The position numbers were made by a program, and so were the translations under genes. A DNA stretch of 15,045 bases from the NCBI GenBank assembly GCA_943357975.1, contig CALRGS010000010.1:1-15045 (forward strand), read 5' to 3'. This document shows positions 1 through 7,877 of this stretch, one piece after another. The DNA comes from Candidatus Nomurabacteria bacterium. GTDB lineage: Bacteria > Patescibacteriota > Minisyncoccia > Phycocordibacterales > UBA1006. Positions within the stretch are counted from its first letter, which is position 1; each line of letters starts with the position of its first letter. Below the pieces are notes generated by a model that saw only the letters and a program-made list of their open reading frames with translations, had not been told where the DNA came from and did not search any database.

Positions 1-965
1 AAGAGCGCAAGCATTACTATTGCATAGATACCCAAGGTAACTGTTGCGAGGAGTCCTGGAATTCGATACCAAATAATAAGGAGTCCTGCGATAACAATCA
101 TCCCAATAAGTCCTGCAAGGAGTCCTGCATGAATTGCACCAACACCAAGCGTTGGACCAATAGTATCTGTTGAGATAAGGGTCACAGGGACTGGAAGAGC
201 TCCTGAGTTCAAACGCCCTACTAATGTTTTAGCTTCTACTGCTGTAAATGTTCCGGTAATGGTTGCTTGGCCTCCTGAGATTTTTCCATTCACTCGTGGA
301 GCCGAAATAATAGCACCGTCCAAATAAATCGCTACTGTTTTACCAACATTTTCACCGGTAATTTTTTCAAATAATTTTGCTCCTTCTGCATTAAACTGAA
401 GTCCGATACTTGGCGCATACGTTGTTTGGTCAAATTCTACAACTGCCCGAGAGAGGTACTGCCCTGTGAGTTCCGTAGCTTTGTATTTTGAATTCTCAAT
501 CGTTGATTGAGAAACATTAACCACACCATCCTTAATATCAGCAGCCGTTATTTTAATATTTTTTGGATCAAAAGTAGGATCTTCTACCTTAAATTCAAGG
601 AGTGGAGTTTGTCCAATCATATCAATAGCCTTCTTCACATCTGTAATCCCTGGTAATTCTACAACAAGGTGGTATTCCTTACCGTCACCTGCAAGTGTTG
701 TAGATTCTGTTGAAACGCGAGGCTCAGAAACTCCAAAGAGGTTTACACGTCGCTCAATAACATCACGAAGTGATCCCATAGCGTCTCCAATCCCCCCTGC
801 AGGAACTTTTGAAACATCTGCGTTATACACCAAATAAGACCCTCCTGAGAGGTCCAAACCAAGTTTAAATGGCTTTTTGCCAGTTACTTGGGTTGAATAT
901 ACAAAATATCCAATTCCCACTGCGGCTAATAATACAACAAGCGCCAATAATCGTTTTTTCAACAT
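1..965 (-). CDS. secD: Protein translocase subunit SecD (partial, C-terminus beyond window)
   Basis: SecD is part of the SecDF complex that helps pull exported proteins across the inner membrane after SecYEG/SecA translocation. The first 321 residues are visible. Translated from the ATG at 963-965, the protein starts MLKKRLLALVVLLAAVGIGY, a single N-terminal membrane anchor. It continues with the family motif LGLDLSGG near residues 36-43, a long periplasmic region, and LVGRLNSGALPVPV followed by GPTLG just before the first helix of the C-terminal membrane block; the frame then runs off the window. It starts 12 nt after the PAP2 gene stops, with a weak AAGG about 7 nt before the ATG, so it is probably co-transcribed with rodA and the PAP2 gene. 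SecF would be expected downstream but is outside the window. Identity is secure; only the end is missing. Confidence 0.95.
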   Translation of the reverse strand, partial: MLKKRLLALVVLLAAVGIGYFVYSTQVTGKKPFKLGLDLSGGSYLVYNADVSKVPAGGIGDAMGSLRDVIERRVNLFGVSEPRVSTESTTLAGDGKEYHLVVELPGITDVKKAIDMIGQTPLLEFKVEDPTFDPKNIKITAADIKDGVVNVSQSTIENSKYKATELTGQYLSRAVVEFDQTTYAPSIGLQFNAEGAKLFEKITGENVGKTVAIYLDGAIISAPRVNGKISGGQATITGTFTAVEAKTLVGRLNSGALPVPVTLISTDTIGPTLGVGAIHAGLLAGLIGMIVIAGLLIIWYRIPGLLATVTLGIYAIVMLAL

Positions 966-977
966 AATAGCCTTATT

Positions 978-1544
978 TTACAGGTTTTTGTTGGAAAAGA
1001 TAGTTGACATGAACTTGAGTATATATCGATGTAGTATCCACGCCACCACTATTCCAATCACAGCTCCTGCAAGAATATCCACTGGATAATGCACCCCTAC
1101 TATCATACGAGAAAGTGCAATAATTACTGCAACCACAAAAAATGTAACCCCAGCTCGCTTGTCATATAAATAAATCGATGTTGCAAGTGCAAAAAATAGC
1201 GTCGCATGCCCCGATGGGAATGACGAATACCATGTTTCAGAAACAAGTGGCTGTACATCAAGGTGGGTTACAAATGGTCGTGGTGCATAGAAAATAATTT
1301 TCAAAATATACGATACAGCATAGGCACCTGTAGTACTTACAAAAACGGTAATACATTCCCAAATCCGGGCACGTAATTTTTTCTCCTTCCAATGAGGATG
1401 CGACGCAAAAAAATAAAACAAATACACCACTGCAGCAAGCAGTACCAGAGCATCAAGCTTGTCAGTAATAAAAATCATCGCCTGATCAAACATGGTCGAT
1501 TTGTGAGCAAGGTTATAAAAAAAGTAAAAAATGGTTGTGTTCAT
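978..1544 (-). CDS. PAP2-family membrane phosphatase (BcrC-like undecaprenyl-diphosphatase candidate)
   Basis: This 188-residue membrane protein carries the complete acid-phosphatase signature of the PAP2 superfamily: K-x6-RP at residues 82-90 (KIIFYAPRP), PSGH at 110-113 and SR-x5-H-x3-D at 145-156 (SRMIVGVHYPVD). The catalytic Arg, both His and the Asp are all present. Hydrophobic segments lie around residues 30-47, 64-85, 114-126, 131-150 and 155-175. In bacteria, proteins of this size often dephosphorylate undecaprenyl pyrophosphate and so recycle the lipid carrier for peptidoglycan synthesis. Its position 8 nt downstream of rodA and 12 nt upstream of secD fits an envelope operon. A phosphatidylglycerophosphatase or other lipid phosphatase is also possible, because substrate cannot be read from the motifs. 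No Shine-Dalgarno site is visible; a TATAAT lies 7 nt before the ATG. Confidence 0.88.
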   Translation of the reverse strand: MNTTIFYFFYNLAHKSTMFDQAMIFITDKLDALVLLAAVVYLFYFFASHPHWKEKKLRARIWECITVFVSTTGAYAVSYILKIIFYAPRPFVTHLDVQPLVSETWYSSFPSGHATLFFALATSIYLYDKRAGVTFFVVAVIIALSRMIVGVHYPVDILAGAVIGIVVAWILHRYILKFMSTIFSNKNL

Positions 1545-1552
1545 AATTGTTA

Positions 1553-2674
1553 TTATAACCCCAAAAACTCATGCTTGGTATCATCGCGATGAATCGAGCG
1601 ATTATACCCACGCATACTCATAAGGATCCCCAGCGCAGCAAATTCGGTGAGGAGGTGTGATCCTCCATAGGACATAAATGGCAAGGCAATCCCCGTCACT
1701 GGCATGATACCAATATTCATTCCCACATTTACAATAATATGACTCATGAAAAATATCGAAATACCCAACGCAAACAGAATTTCAAAATTAGATGACCCAA
1801 GCATTCCAATTTTTAAAATGCGCCACAACACGATTCCAAAACAAATCAGAAGGACCACACATCCAATCAATCCCCACTCTTCAGCAAAAGCAGCAAAGAT
1901 GAAGTCTGTTTTGTATTCTGGTAAGAAGTTTAGTCGCGACTGCGTTCCATATCCAACACCCTTGCCAAGGACTTGCCCTGAGCCAACAGCTATTACTGAT
2001 TGATACACATTGTAACCGGAGCCACGAATATCAGCCATCGGATTTACAAAGTTAATTACACGAGCTTTTTGATAGGGCTTGAATACAAATAACCAGAGGC
2101 TTCCAAATGCGACAAGTCCGATTCCAAATAAAATAGCCAGGTGCTTCTTTGAGATTCCAGACACTAGCATCATTCCCAACCAGATAGCACCAAGGATCAT
2201 TGCCGACCCAAAGTCAGGCTGAAGAAATACCAACACGAACGGAATGAAGAAATAAGCGAATGAAATAAAAATATGTTTGATATTTGCAATCTCAATATGG
2301 CGCCTTGATAAATATTTTGAAAGGACCAAGATAAGCACCAGCTTCATCGGGTCAGCAGGCTGCAATGAAAATCCTCCAAAATCAAGCCATGAGGTTGCAC
2401 CTTTGGCAGTATGTCCTAACAAAAACACCACCAGGAGGAGCCCTGTTCCGAAAAGAAATAACCACACGAGCGTTCCTGCTTTTTTAAAAACCTGAGCATC
2501 AATACCAGATAATATAAAAAATGCTGCAAAAGCCACCACAATCCACAAGAGTTGTTTCACTAAATACGAGGTTTCGGTACCAAACGATGACATGGTCACT
2601 ACCCCGGCAAGCAAAATTGGCACCAACGCGGCAACCAATATCCAGTCTACATTTTTAGAAATTCGCGCGAACAT
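1553..2674 (-). CDS. rodA: RodA/FtsW (SEDS) peptidoglycan glycosyltransferase
   Basis: SEDS proteins polymerise lipid II into glycan strands in the membrane, working with a class B penicillin-binding protein. This 373-residue, roughly ten-helix protein has the family landmarks: GATSWL at 92-97, QPDFGSA at 152-158, GYNVYQS...GSGQVLGKG around 220-239, LPEYKTDFIF at 251-260 with the conserved catalytic-loop Asp at 257, and MPVTGIALPFMSYGGS near the C-terminus. The short cytoplasmic motif usually seen as QPSE..K reads QPADPMK (105-111), a small departure at a conserved spot. Length and the absence of a long cytoplasmic tail favour RodA (elongation) over FtsW, though SEDS paralogues are hard to separate without a tree. 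It is the first gene of rodA-PAP2-secD. No mreBCD or pbp2 gene is visible in the window. The ATG is 6 nt after a TACAAT -10 element, with no Shine-Dalgarno site. Confidence 0.93.
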   Translation of the reverse strand: MFARISKNVDWILVAALVPILLAGVVTMSSFGTETSYLVKQLLWIVVAFAAFFILSGIDAQVFKKAGTLVWLFLFGTGLLLVVFLLGHTAKGATSWLDFGGFSLQPADPMKLVLILVLSKYLSRRHIEIANIKHIFISFAYFFIPFVLVFLQPDFGSAMILGAIWLGMMLVSGISKKHLAILFGIGLVAFGSLWLFVFKPYQKARVINFVNPMADIRGSGYNVYQSVIAVGSGQVLGKGVGYGTQSRLNFLPEYKTDFIFAAFAEEWGLIGCVVLLICFGIVLWRILKIGMLGSSNFEILFALGISIFFMSHIIVNVGMNIGIMPVTGIALPFMSYGGSHLLTEFAALGILMSMRGYNRSIHRDDTKHEFLGL

Positions 2675-2680
2675 GGGTGG

Positions 2681-2689
2681 ATTGTAGCA
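2681..2689 (-). promoter_or_regulatory. Proximal rodA promoter, extended -10 (TGC-TACAAT)
   Basis: On the minus strand TGCTACAAT matches an extended -10 element. The hexamer is followed by CCACCC and then the rodA ATG. A start site at the usual 7 nt would fall on or next to the A of the ATG, giving a leaderless mRNA. No good -35 hexamer is present at 16-18 nt. Confidence 0.45.
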
Positions 2690-2712
2690 TAAAAGCCAAC
2701 CAGAATCCTCAC

Positions 2713-2760
2713 CCGAGATAAAGATTTCTTGGGAAAAAATTTATCAAAACCTTATCTCGG
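2713..2760 (-). other. Stem-loop at the 5' end of the long rodA transcript
   Basis: CCGAGATAA at 2713-2721 and TTATCTCGG at 2752-2760 form a perfect 9-bp stem around a 30-nt loop. The predicted start site of the distal rodA promoter (about 2763) lies 2-3 nt before the first arm, so the mRNA would begin with this hairpin. No known riboswitch family is recognised. Confidence 0.4.
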
Positions 2761-2769
2761 TTTGGTAAG

Positions 2770-2798
2770 ATTCTAGGGTATCTTATTGACCAAATCAA
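2770..2798 (-). promoter_or_regulatory. Distal rodA operon promoter (TTGATT-N17-TAGAAT)
   Basis: On the minus strand TTGATT (2793-2798) and TAGAAT (2770-2775) are 17 nt apart, a good sigma-70-type arrangement. It would give a 5' UTR of about 90 nt before rodA. The -35 overlaps a small dyad, AATCAAA (2793-2799) with TTTGATT (2805-2811), that could be an operator. The rest of 2799-2926 holds only a short CCCAAC/GTTGGG hairpin (2832-2846), possibly a weak terminator of the upstream gene. Confidence 0.55.
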
Positions 2799-2926
2799 AC
2801 AAAATTTGATTAAAATCGAAAACCAAGTCAACCCAACAGGGTTGGGATCCCTATTAAATTGTCTCAAGCTTGGCTCTGTAATATTTGCCAACATTACGGC
2901 AGTATTATTTCCATGAGAACTAATCT

Positions 2927-3706
2927 CTATTTCTGCACAAAAGGATTCAGCCGTGGGATAATTTCAATTTTAGTAACCGGCTTATCAAATTTACTTGGCC
3001 AAGTGAAATATACTTTCTGGGTTGATTGCTGTGGAAGTGAATCAATAAAGGTACTACTTGCGTTGAGTGCGTTTCCATCATCGCCATAGAGAATCGCTAC
3101 CACCTCAACACTGGAGTAATCATAGAGCGTATTATTGATGATATCTGCAGAAAGTTTTGGACTTTTTTCTATATCAGTAAGAACCGTGTTCGCAGAACCG
3201 AGTTGTGGAATCGTGTATTTTTTGTCTGTCGTCATCCAATCAGGTGCAGTGGTAAATTTAAAAAACACGGCGGTCGGCGTACGATTCCCCGTCTTTACCG
3301 GTGATTCAAAAATCGCAGTGCGTTCATTAGGCCCAACAAAAGTAGAGCCTGTGATCGGTTCACCAGCTAGAATATTTTCGCTATCATATACACGAAATTC
3401 ATAATTAATTTTTTGAACACCTGCAGTTACGTTCTGATTTTCTACATAGGCCAAAACACTCCATACATCCCCTGTCGTATGAAACACGCGTGACCAACGT
3501 GGAACAATAGTTTTCGCATCCATTGGGCAGACACGAGCACATACACCACCTCCATCAATACATCGTTCATTCTGATTTTGTTTTCCGTCGAAGCAAGTAG
3601 GCGCAACATTAAAGAATGTTTTATACACAAAATAACCAAGGACTGTAGCAATCACTACGGTAATTATACCGATACATCCAAGTTTTTTGCGAGTAGCGTA
3701 GTCCAT
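2927..3706 (-). CDS. Membrane-anchored surface protein with CPR-type Cys motif (hypothetical)
   Basis: No named family is recognised with certainty. The 259-residue product starts MDYATRKKLGC and has one N-terminal membrane helix (about residues 9-30). A Cys-rich segment follows: CFDGKQNQNERCIDGGGVCARVC (given here only as the pattern C-x-D-G-x-x-N-x-x-E-x-C-x-D-G-G-x-C), a motif I associate with exported proteins of Parcubacteria and relatives. Two beta-rich stretches follow (around 65-140 and 165-225), each with a V-W/V-E-V start and a Y-x-F or V-x-A-I-L-Y strand, resembling FxLYD/CARDB-like extracellular modules; the fold is inference. An upstream in-frame ATG at 3736 is rejected because the promoter -10 lies between the two ATGs, so the start at 3706 is preferred. 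It is transcribed separately, between the rRNA terminator and the rodA promoters. Confidence 0.75.
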   Translation of the reverse strand: MDYATRKKLGCIGIITVVIATVLGYFVYKTFFNVAPTCFDGKQNQNERCIDGGGVCARVCPMDAKTIVPRWSRVFHTTGDVWSVLAYVENQNVTAGVQKINYEFRVYDSENILAGEPITGSTFVGPNERTAIFESPVKTGNRTPTAVFFKFTTAPDWMTTDKKYTIPQLGSANTVLTDIEKSPKLSADIINNTLYDYSSVEVVAILYGDDGNALNASSTFIDSLPQQSTQKVYFTWPSKFDKPVTKIEIIPRLNPFVQK

Positions 3707-3717
3707 AAAGTATTCCA

Positions 3718-3726
3718 AGTATAGCA
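3718..3726 (-). promoter_or_regulatory. Extended -10 promoter (TGC-TATACT) of the surface-protein gene
   Basis: TGCTATACT on the minus strand is a near-consensus extended -10 element. The start site would be about 3711, 5 nt before the ATG at 3706. This decides the start codon of the gene. The -35 position falls in the U-tract of the rRNA terminator (TGTTTT), so -35 similarity is poor. Confidence 0.55.
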
Positions 3727-3736
3727 AAATTACCAA

Positions 3737-3760
3737 ACAAAAAACACTCTTGCGAGTGGT
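3737..3760 (-). terminator. Rho-independent terminator of the 23S-5S rRNA operon
   Basis: On the minus strand a CACTC stem (5 bp, extendable by one) closes a GCAA tetraloop, pairs with GAGTG (arms 3745-3749 and 3754-3758) and is followed by six T residues (3739-3744). It sits about 90 nt past the end of 5S. Confidence 0.85.
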
Positions 3761-3776
3761 CTTTGATCTACCTTGC

Positions 3777-3800
3777 GGCAGATCTTTGTCAACGAAATGC
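3777..3800 (-). other. 3' arm of outer rRNA processing stem (pairs with 7733-7756)
   Basis: The 24 nt here are the reverse complement of 7733-7756 apart from two positions, which become A-C mismatches in RNA. The arms flank the whole 23S-5S unit, so the transcript can fold into a long stem enclosing both rRNAs. This resembles RNase III-type processing stems. A CCGCC/GGCGG hairpin (3812-3826) lies between this arm and 5S. Confidence 0.7.
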
Positions 3801-3837
3801 TTGATTGAGACCCGCCTCTTCGGCGGATAAAATGGGA

Positions 3838-3974
3838 TATTAAGTTCTCAGTTCTGGCGACACCTACTCTTCCTGCAGTGCAAGTACCATCGGTGTAGCA
3901 GCGCTTAACGACTCTGTTCGAAATGGGAAGAGGTGTGACCACTGTACTAAATCACCAGAACAGAGAACTTAATA
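3838..3974 (-). other. 5S precursor stem
   Basis: Plus-strand 3838-3857 and 3955-3974 are reverse complements over 20 nt with one mismatch. This extends 5S helix I outward by about 13 bp, as expected for a 5S precursor stem cleaved during maturation. Confidence 0.75.
3851..3961 (-). rRNA. rrf: 5S ribosomal RNA
   Basis: This is the 5S rRNA of the large ribosomal subunit, about 111 nt. Reading the minus strand, it begins GTTCTGGTGA and ends CGCCAGAAC, which pair as helix I. The loop C region contains CCCATTTCGAACAGAG, close to the universal CC-AT-CCGAAC core, and the 3' half has the expected GGTACT-TGCACTGCAGGAAGAGTAG pattern (positions about 3865-3895). It lies about 125 nt downstream of 23S in the same transcript. 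Ends are estimated from helix I and may be off by a few bases, because the pairing continues outward as a precursor stem. Confidence 0.93.
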
Positions 3975-4007
3975 AATTAATATAAATATGGGTTTTGTAT
4001 TTTCATA

Positions 4008-4034
4008 CGACACATTCGTGAAAACGTGTTTACT
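4008..4034 (-). other. 3' arm of 23S processing stem (pairs with 7490-7516)
   Basis: These 27 nt are complementary to 7490-7516 with five differences, one of which is a G-U wobble. The two arms lie just outside the 23S ends and close a stem typical of pre-23S RNase III substrates. A further 10-nt complement (TGTATTTTCA in the leader, TGAAAATACA at about 3996-4005) could extend it. Confidence 0.75.
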
Positions 4035-4377
4035 AGAATTTTCTGAACTCAAAATGTTTTTTAAGGACATCCTGTGTTTTTCAGATTTCCTAATAGGATA
4101 TGGACAATTAGTACACCTTGACTCCACACATTACTGTGCTTCCATCTAGTGCCTATCAACCTAATAATCTCTTAGGGTCCTATGATTTCTTATCTTGAAG
4201 CTGGCTTCCCTCTTAGATGCTTTCAGAGGTTATCCATTCCCGACATAGCTACTGAGCAGTGCCACTGGCGTGACAGCTCATAGACCAGAGGTCAGTTCAA
4301 CTCGGTCCTCTCGTACTAGAGTCAAATCTTCTCAAAAATCAACGCCTGCAGTAGATAGGAGACCAACCTGTCTTGCG

Positions 4378-4788
4378 CATCTTTTCTTATATTACTATAA
4401 GGATTGGACTATAACTTAATCTTAATTTCTTAAGATCTTCAACATTTAGTCTCTACGGGCCCTTCGACAAGCTCAGGGTAAACCCCAAACATATCTAGAT
4501 TCCCTCGGTATTATCCATCATTTGTTAATGATTAGGACTTTACCGATATAAGTTGAACATGTCATTGCATATCACTATGCACGACCGCCGCATTTATGGT
4601 TGTTTCTATCTATCTTTTTGCTTTATTACTTGGCATATTTCTGTATACCAGTTTTAAAGACTTTATTAAACGAAAAAACTTTCTAGTTTTTATTTTTCTT
4701 ATGATAACAATATATCTCGGGATTCAGACAGTAAAGGTTTCTTGTCATAGCTGCAAAATAAATTTCACAATTTTTTCAAAAAACCTTA
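4378..4788 (-). ncRNA. Group I self-splicing intron at 23S position 2593 (E. coli numbering)
   Basis: The 411-nt insert splits the peptidyl-transferase loop between ...GACCGU and CGCAAGACAGG, equivalent to U2593/C2594, the site also used by the Chlamydomonas I-CreI intron. A guide TGCGGCGGTC (4583-4592) is complementary to the ligated exons GACCGU+CGCA with the required U-G wobble at the 5' splice site, giving P1 and P10. Core helices are visible: P2 4566-4581 with GUGA loop, P3 (4552-4557 with 4438-4443), P4 (4541-4546 with 4505-4510), P5 4517-4532, P7 (AGAGACTA near 4448-4454 with ATAGTCC at 4406-4412), P8 4419-4436 with GAAA loop, and P9 4386-4401 with GUAA loop. The last intron base is G. 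No homing endonuclease is encoded. About 196 AT-rich nt fill the P1 loop, far more than usual. Confidence 0.9.
4460..4478 (-). repeat. CCCTTCGACAAGCTCAGGG motif inside the intron
   Basis: This 19-nt imperfect dyad sits between P6 and P7 of the group I intron and is GC-rich against an AT-rich ribozyme. I recall very similar CTTCGACAAGCTCAGG elements dispersed in many environmental bacterial genomes. Here it probably forms a peripheral hairpin. Only one copy is in the window. Confidence 0.4.
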
Positions 4789-5442
4789 ACGGTCTGAACC
4801 CAGCTCGCGTATCTTTTTAATTGGCGAACAGCCAAACCCTTGGGACCTTCTCCAGCCCCAGGATAAGATGAGCCGACATCGAGGTGCCGAACTTCGCCGT
4901 CGCTATGGACGCTCGGGCGAAACTAGCCTGTTATCCCCGGAGTAGCTTTTATCCGTTGAGCTTCCCCTGCATCTAATGCAAAAGGTCGGATCACTATGCT
5001 CTGCTTTCGCACCTGCTCGTCATGTACGACTTGCAGTCAAGCCATCTTGTGCCATTACACTATCGGCATGGTTTCCATTCACGCCTAGATGACCTTTGTA
5101 GGCCCCTCCGTTACTCTTTAGGAGGGATTCGCCCCAAACAAACTACCCACCATACACTGTCTTTGAACGTTTTTTCGCCCAAGTTAGGACATACATCGCT
5201 ACAGATGGTTATTTCACTGTCGAGTATTACAGAACCGAAATCCTGTACATAACCTCTCACCACTATTCTACGCAGTAGAAACGTATGCCCAATGTAAAGC
5301 TATAGTAAAGCTTCCGGGGTCTTTTCGTCTAACTGCAGGTAACCGGCATCTTCACCGGTATTGTATTTTCACCGAGCAAATCCTCGAGACAGTTCCCCAG
5401 TCGTTACACCATTCGTGCGCGTCGGAACTTACCCGACAAGGT

Positions 5443-5485
<43 letters not shown>

Positions 5486-6276
5486 CAGGGCTTATAGCAG
5501 TCAGCTTGATATAATCGCACCGCCATTATTTAACCTTCTGGCATTGGTCAGGTGTCACCCCCTATACATCATCTTACGATTTAGCAGGGAGCTGTGTTTT
5601 TGATAAACAGTCGCCAGGGATACTTTCGCTGCGGCCTCTTTTGCAAGAGGCAATCCTTATCCCGAAGTTACGGATGCTTTTTTGCCGAGTTCCTTGAGGA
5701 TCCTTCACTCGTTCGTCTTGGTCTACTCGACCTGCTCGTCTGTTTCGATTTGCGGTACGGTTCCAAATATGTTGAATGCTAGAAGATTTTCTCGGAAGGC
5801 TCTTCATGTACATTTCATCGGCCGAAGCCTCAGATTTCATCTCGCGACGGTTCTTGTGTAGCCCGGATTTTCCTAAGCTACGAACCTGAGCGCAATAACG
5901 CAAATCCAATAATGCGCGTACACTTGTGTCCTCCGTCCCTCCATCGCCATATTTGAAGTCATGGAATATTAACCATGTGTCCATCGGTTGCGGCTATCGC
6001 CATTACCTTAGGCCCGACTAACCCTACTCTGATTGACATTGAATAGGAAACCTTGAGCTTTCGACGGTGGCGGTTTTCACGCCACTTGTGGTTACTTGTG
6101 CCAACATTCTTACTTCGCAACGCTCCACCGTGGCTCACGCCTTCGGCTTCAATGCAGATGCGAATACTCTCCTACCGCTTGTATAATAAATTATTCAAAC
6201 CCTCAACTTCGGTATCATGTTTAACCCCGATCATTTGCGGCGCCAGTTCTCTTGATGAGTGAGCTGTTACGCTTTC

Positions 6277-6308
<32 letters not shown>

Positions 6309-6886
6309 TCATTGTCTAAGAAATCTGACCTCCTTAAGTGTACTTAATATGAATTTAGGGACCTTAATTTGAGATCTACGGCTGTTTCCGTTTTGACTCG
6401 TGGAGCTTCGCCCCCACTGTCTAACTGCCGCGTTATGACCTCTGGTATTCGGAGTTTGGTAGGTCTTGCGAGATTGCTCCCTGTCAAGACCATCCAGTGC
6501 TCTACCCCCAGAGGGAACACGCGACGCCATCCCAAAAGATGTTTCGGAGAGAACCAGCTATTACCAGGTTCGATTAGCTTTTCACTCCAACCCACAAGTC
6601 ATCCGAAAGTATTGCACGGCTTATCGGTTCGGACCTCCATTTGTCTTTCGACAAACTTCATCCTGCTCATGGGTAGATCACCTGGTTTCGGGTCTATAGC
6701 TTACGACATAAATTTTGCCCTGTTCAGACTCGCTTTCGCTGTGGCTCCACGCATTTAAAGCGCTTAGCCTGCCGCATGCTATAACTCGTTGGCTCATTCT
6801 TCAATAGGCACGCCGTGACGGACAATAAATTGCCGCTCCGACTCCTTGTAGGCGTAGGGTTTCAGATCTATTTCACTCCCCTCTCC

Positions 6887-6932
<46 letters not shown>

Positions 6933-7489
6933 TCATGGAATATTTAGCCTTACCGGTTAGTTCCGGCAAATTCCTCCGAGCTATTCGTGTCTCGAAGTAC
7001 TCAGGAACTTGAACAAAAGAGTCCATTACGTTTTCGGTTACGGGGATATCACCCTCTATGTCTTACCTTTCCAGATAAATCACCTAACGTATGAATTTGT
7101 AACTCTTCTCAACCAAATGACGTTCTAGTCCTATAACCCCATATGTACCTCAACATGTTCAATCCAAACTATTGCTAGTCTAGATCCAACACACTGAGGT
7201 CAACATGGTTTGGGCTCCTTCCGTTTCGCTCGCCGCTACTTGGGAAATAACTATTGTTTTCTATTCCTCTAGGTACTGAGATGTTTCACTTCCCTAGGTT
7301 AGCATCTGACAGCTGTCAGATAATGGGGTATAACCCCCATTGAGTTTCCTCATTCGGAAATGTCCGGATCAAAGCTTATTGCCAGCTCCCCGAACCTTAT
7401 CGCAGGCTGTCGCGTCCTTCATCGCTTCCATGAACCAAGGCATCCACTACTACGCCCTTAGACTCCTATTAGGAAATCTAAAAATCACA

Positions 7490-7516
7490 AGTAAACACAT
7501 TTTCAAGTTTGTGTCG
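7490..7516 (-). other. 5' arm of 23S processing stem (pairs with 4008-4034)
   Basis: On the minus strand this begins CGACACAAACTTG and lies 14 nt outside the mature 23S 5' end. Its complement is in the 23S-5S spacer. Between it and helix 1, GTGATTTTTAGA also pairs with TCTGAAAAACAC next to the 3' end (4073-4084). Confidence 0.75.
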
Positions 7517-7732
7517 CCTCAACGTTTCTTCGTTGAGGACTTTTTAATTTTCGTTCAAATTTTATTTTGAACTGTTCTTAATTTGCTTTGTGTGAAAATA
7601 CAGTTTAATCCTGTATTTATACGAAACCGAAATACCCTGCAAAGAATATTTCGGCCCCATTCTCAATCATTCTGACACGGATAACAGTACTGCTTAAAAC
7701 CGAAGTTTCAGACAGTAAATTTTGTGTCGAAT

Positions 7733-7756
7733 GCATTTCGTTGACAAGGATCTGTC
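7733..7756 (-). other. 5' arm of outer rRNA processing stem (pairs with 3777-3800)
   Basis: This is the partner of the arm downstream of 5S: 22 of 24 positions pair. It lies about 50-70 nt after the predicted transcription start, so the outer stem would close nearly the whole primary transcript. Confidence 0.7.
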
Positions 7757-7809
7757 TCCCACACTTTATCCCAAAACTAATGTTCCGGAAAATTTGTGAG
7801 ACGGGGCAT

Positions 7810-7837
7810 AGTATATACGAATGAAATATAAAGTCAA
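7810..7837 (-). promoter_or_regulatory. 23S-5S rRNA operon promoter (TTGACT-N16-TATACT)
   Basis: On the minus strand TTGACT (7832-7837) and TATACT (7810-7815) are 16 nt apart, each one base from sigma-70 consensus. The -10 is followed by ATGCCCCG, a GC-rich discriminator of the kind seen at stringently controlled rRNA promoters. An AT-rich stretch lies upstream. Start site about 7803. Confidence 0.8.
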
Positions 7838-7877
7838 CACCTTAAATACCCTTTAAAATATGGGGATAATTATCCAT

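Larger units (their letters stand above)
7477..7803 (-). other. 23S rRNA leader region
   Basis: About 330 nt of untranslated leader lie between the 23S promoter and the mature 5' end. It holds several perfect hairpins: CCTCAACG/CGTTGAGG (about 7517-7538), a GTTCAAA/TTTGAAC stem near 7550-7572, and CCGAAATA/TATTTCGG near 7626-7653. It also carries both 5' processing arms (7490-7516, 7733-7756) and TTTACTGTCTGAA (7707-7719), which recurs in the intron. I see no convincing boxA, no tRNA and no 16S remnant. Confidence 0.7.

Noticed and set aside
2709..2894. Minus-strand ORF of 61 codons upstream of rodA
   Set aside because: The rodA promoter hexamers and the leader hairpin fall inside it, and the product has no recognisable pattern.
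4596..4820. Plus-strand ORF of 74 codons with two hydrophobic stretches, antisense to the intron P1 loop
   Set aside because: It runs into the conserved 23S exon, has no ribosome binding site, and its hydrophobicity follows from T-rich sequence. No homing-endonuclease motif (LAGLIDADG, GIY-YIG, HNH) is present.
5574..5984. ORF of 136 codons, and other ORFs across 4100-7480
   Set aside because: They lie wholly within highly conserved 23S rRNA sequence.
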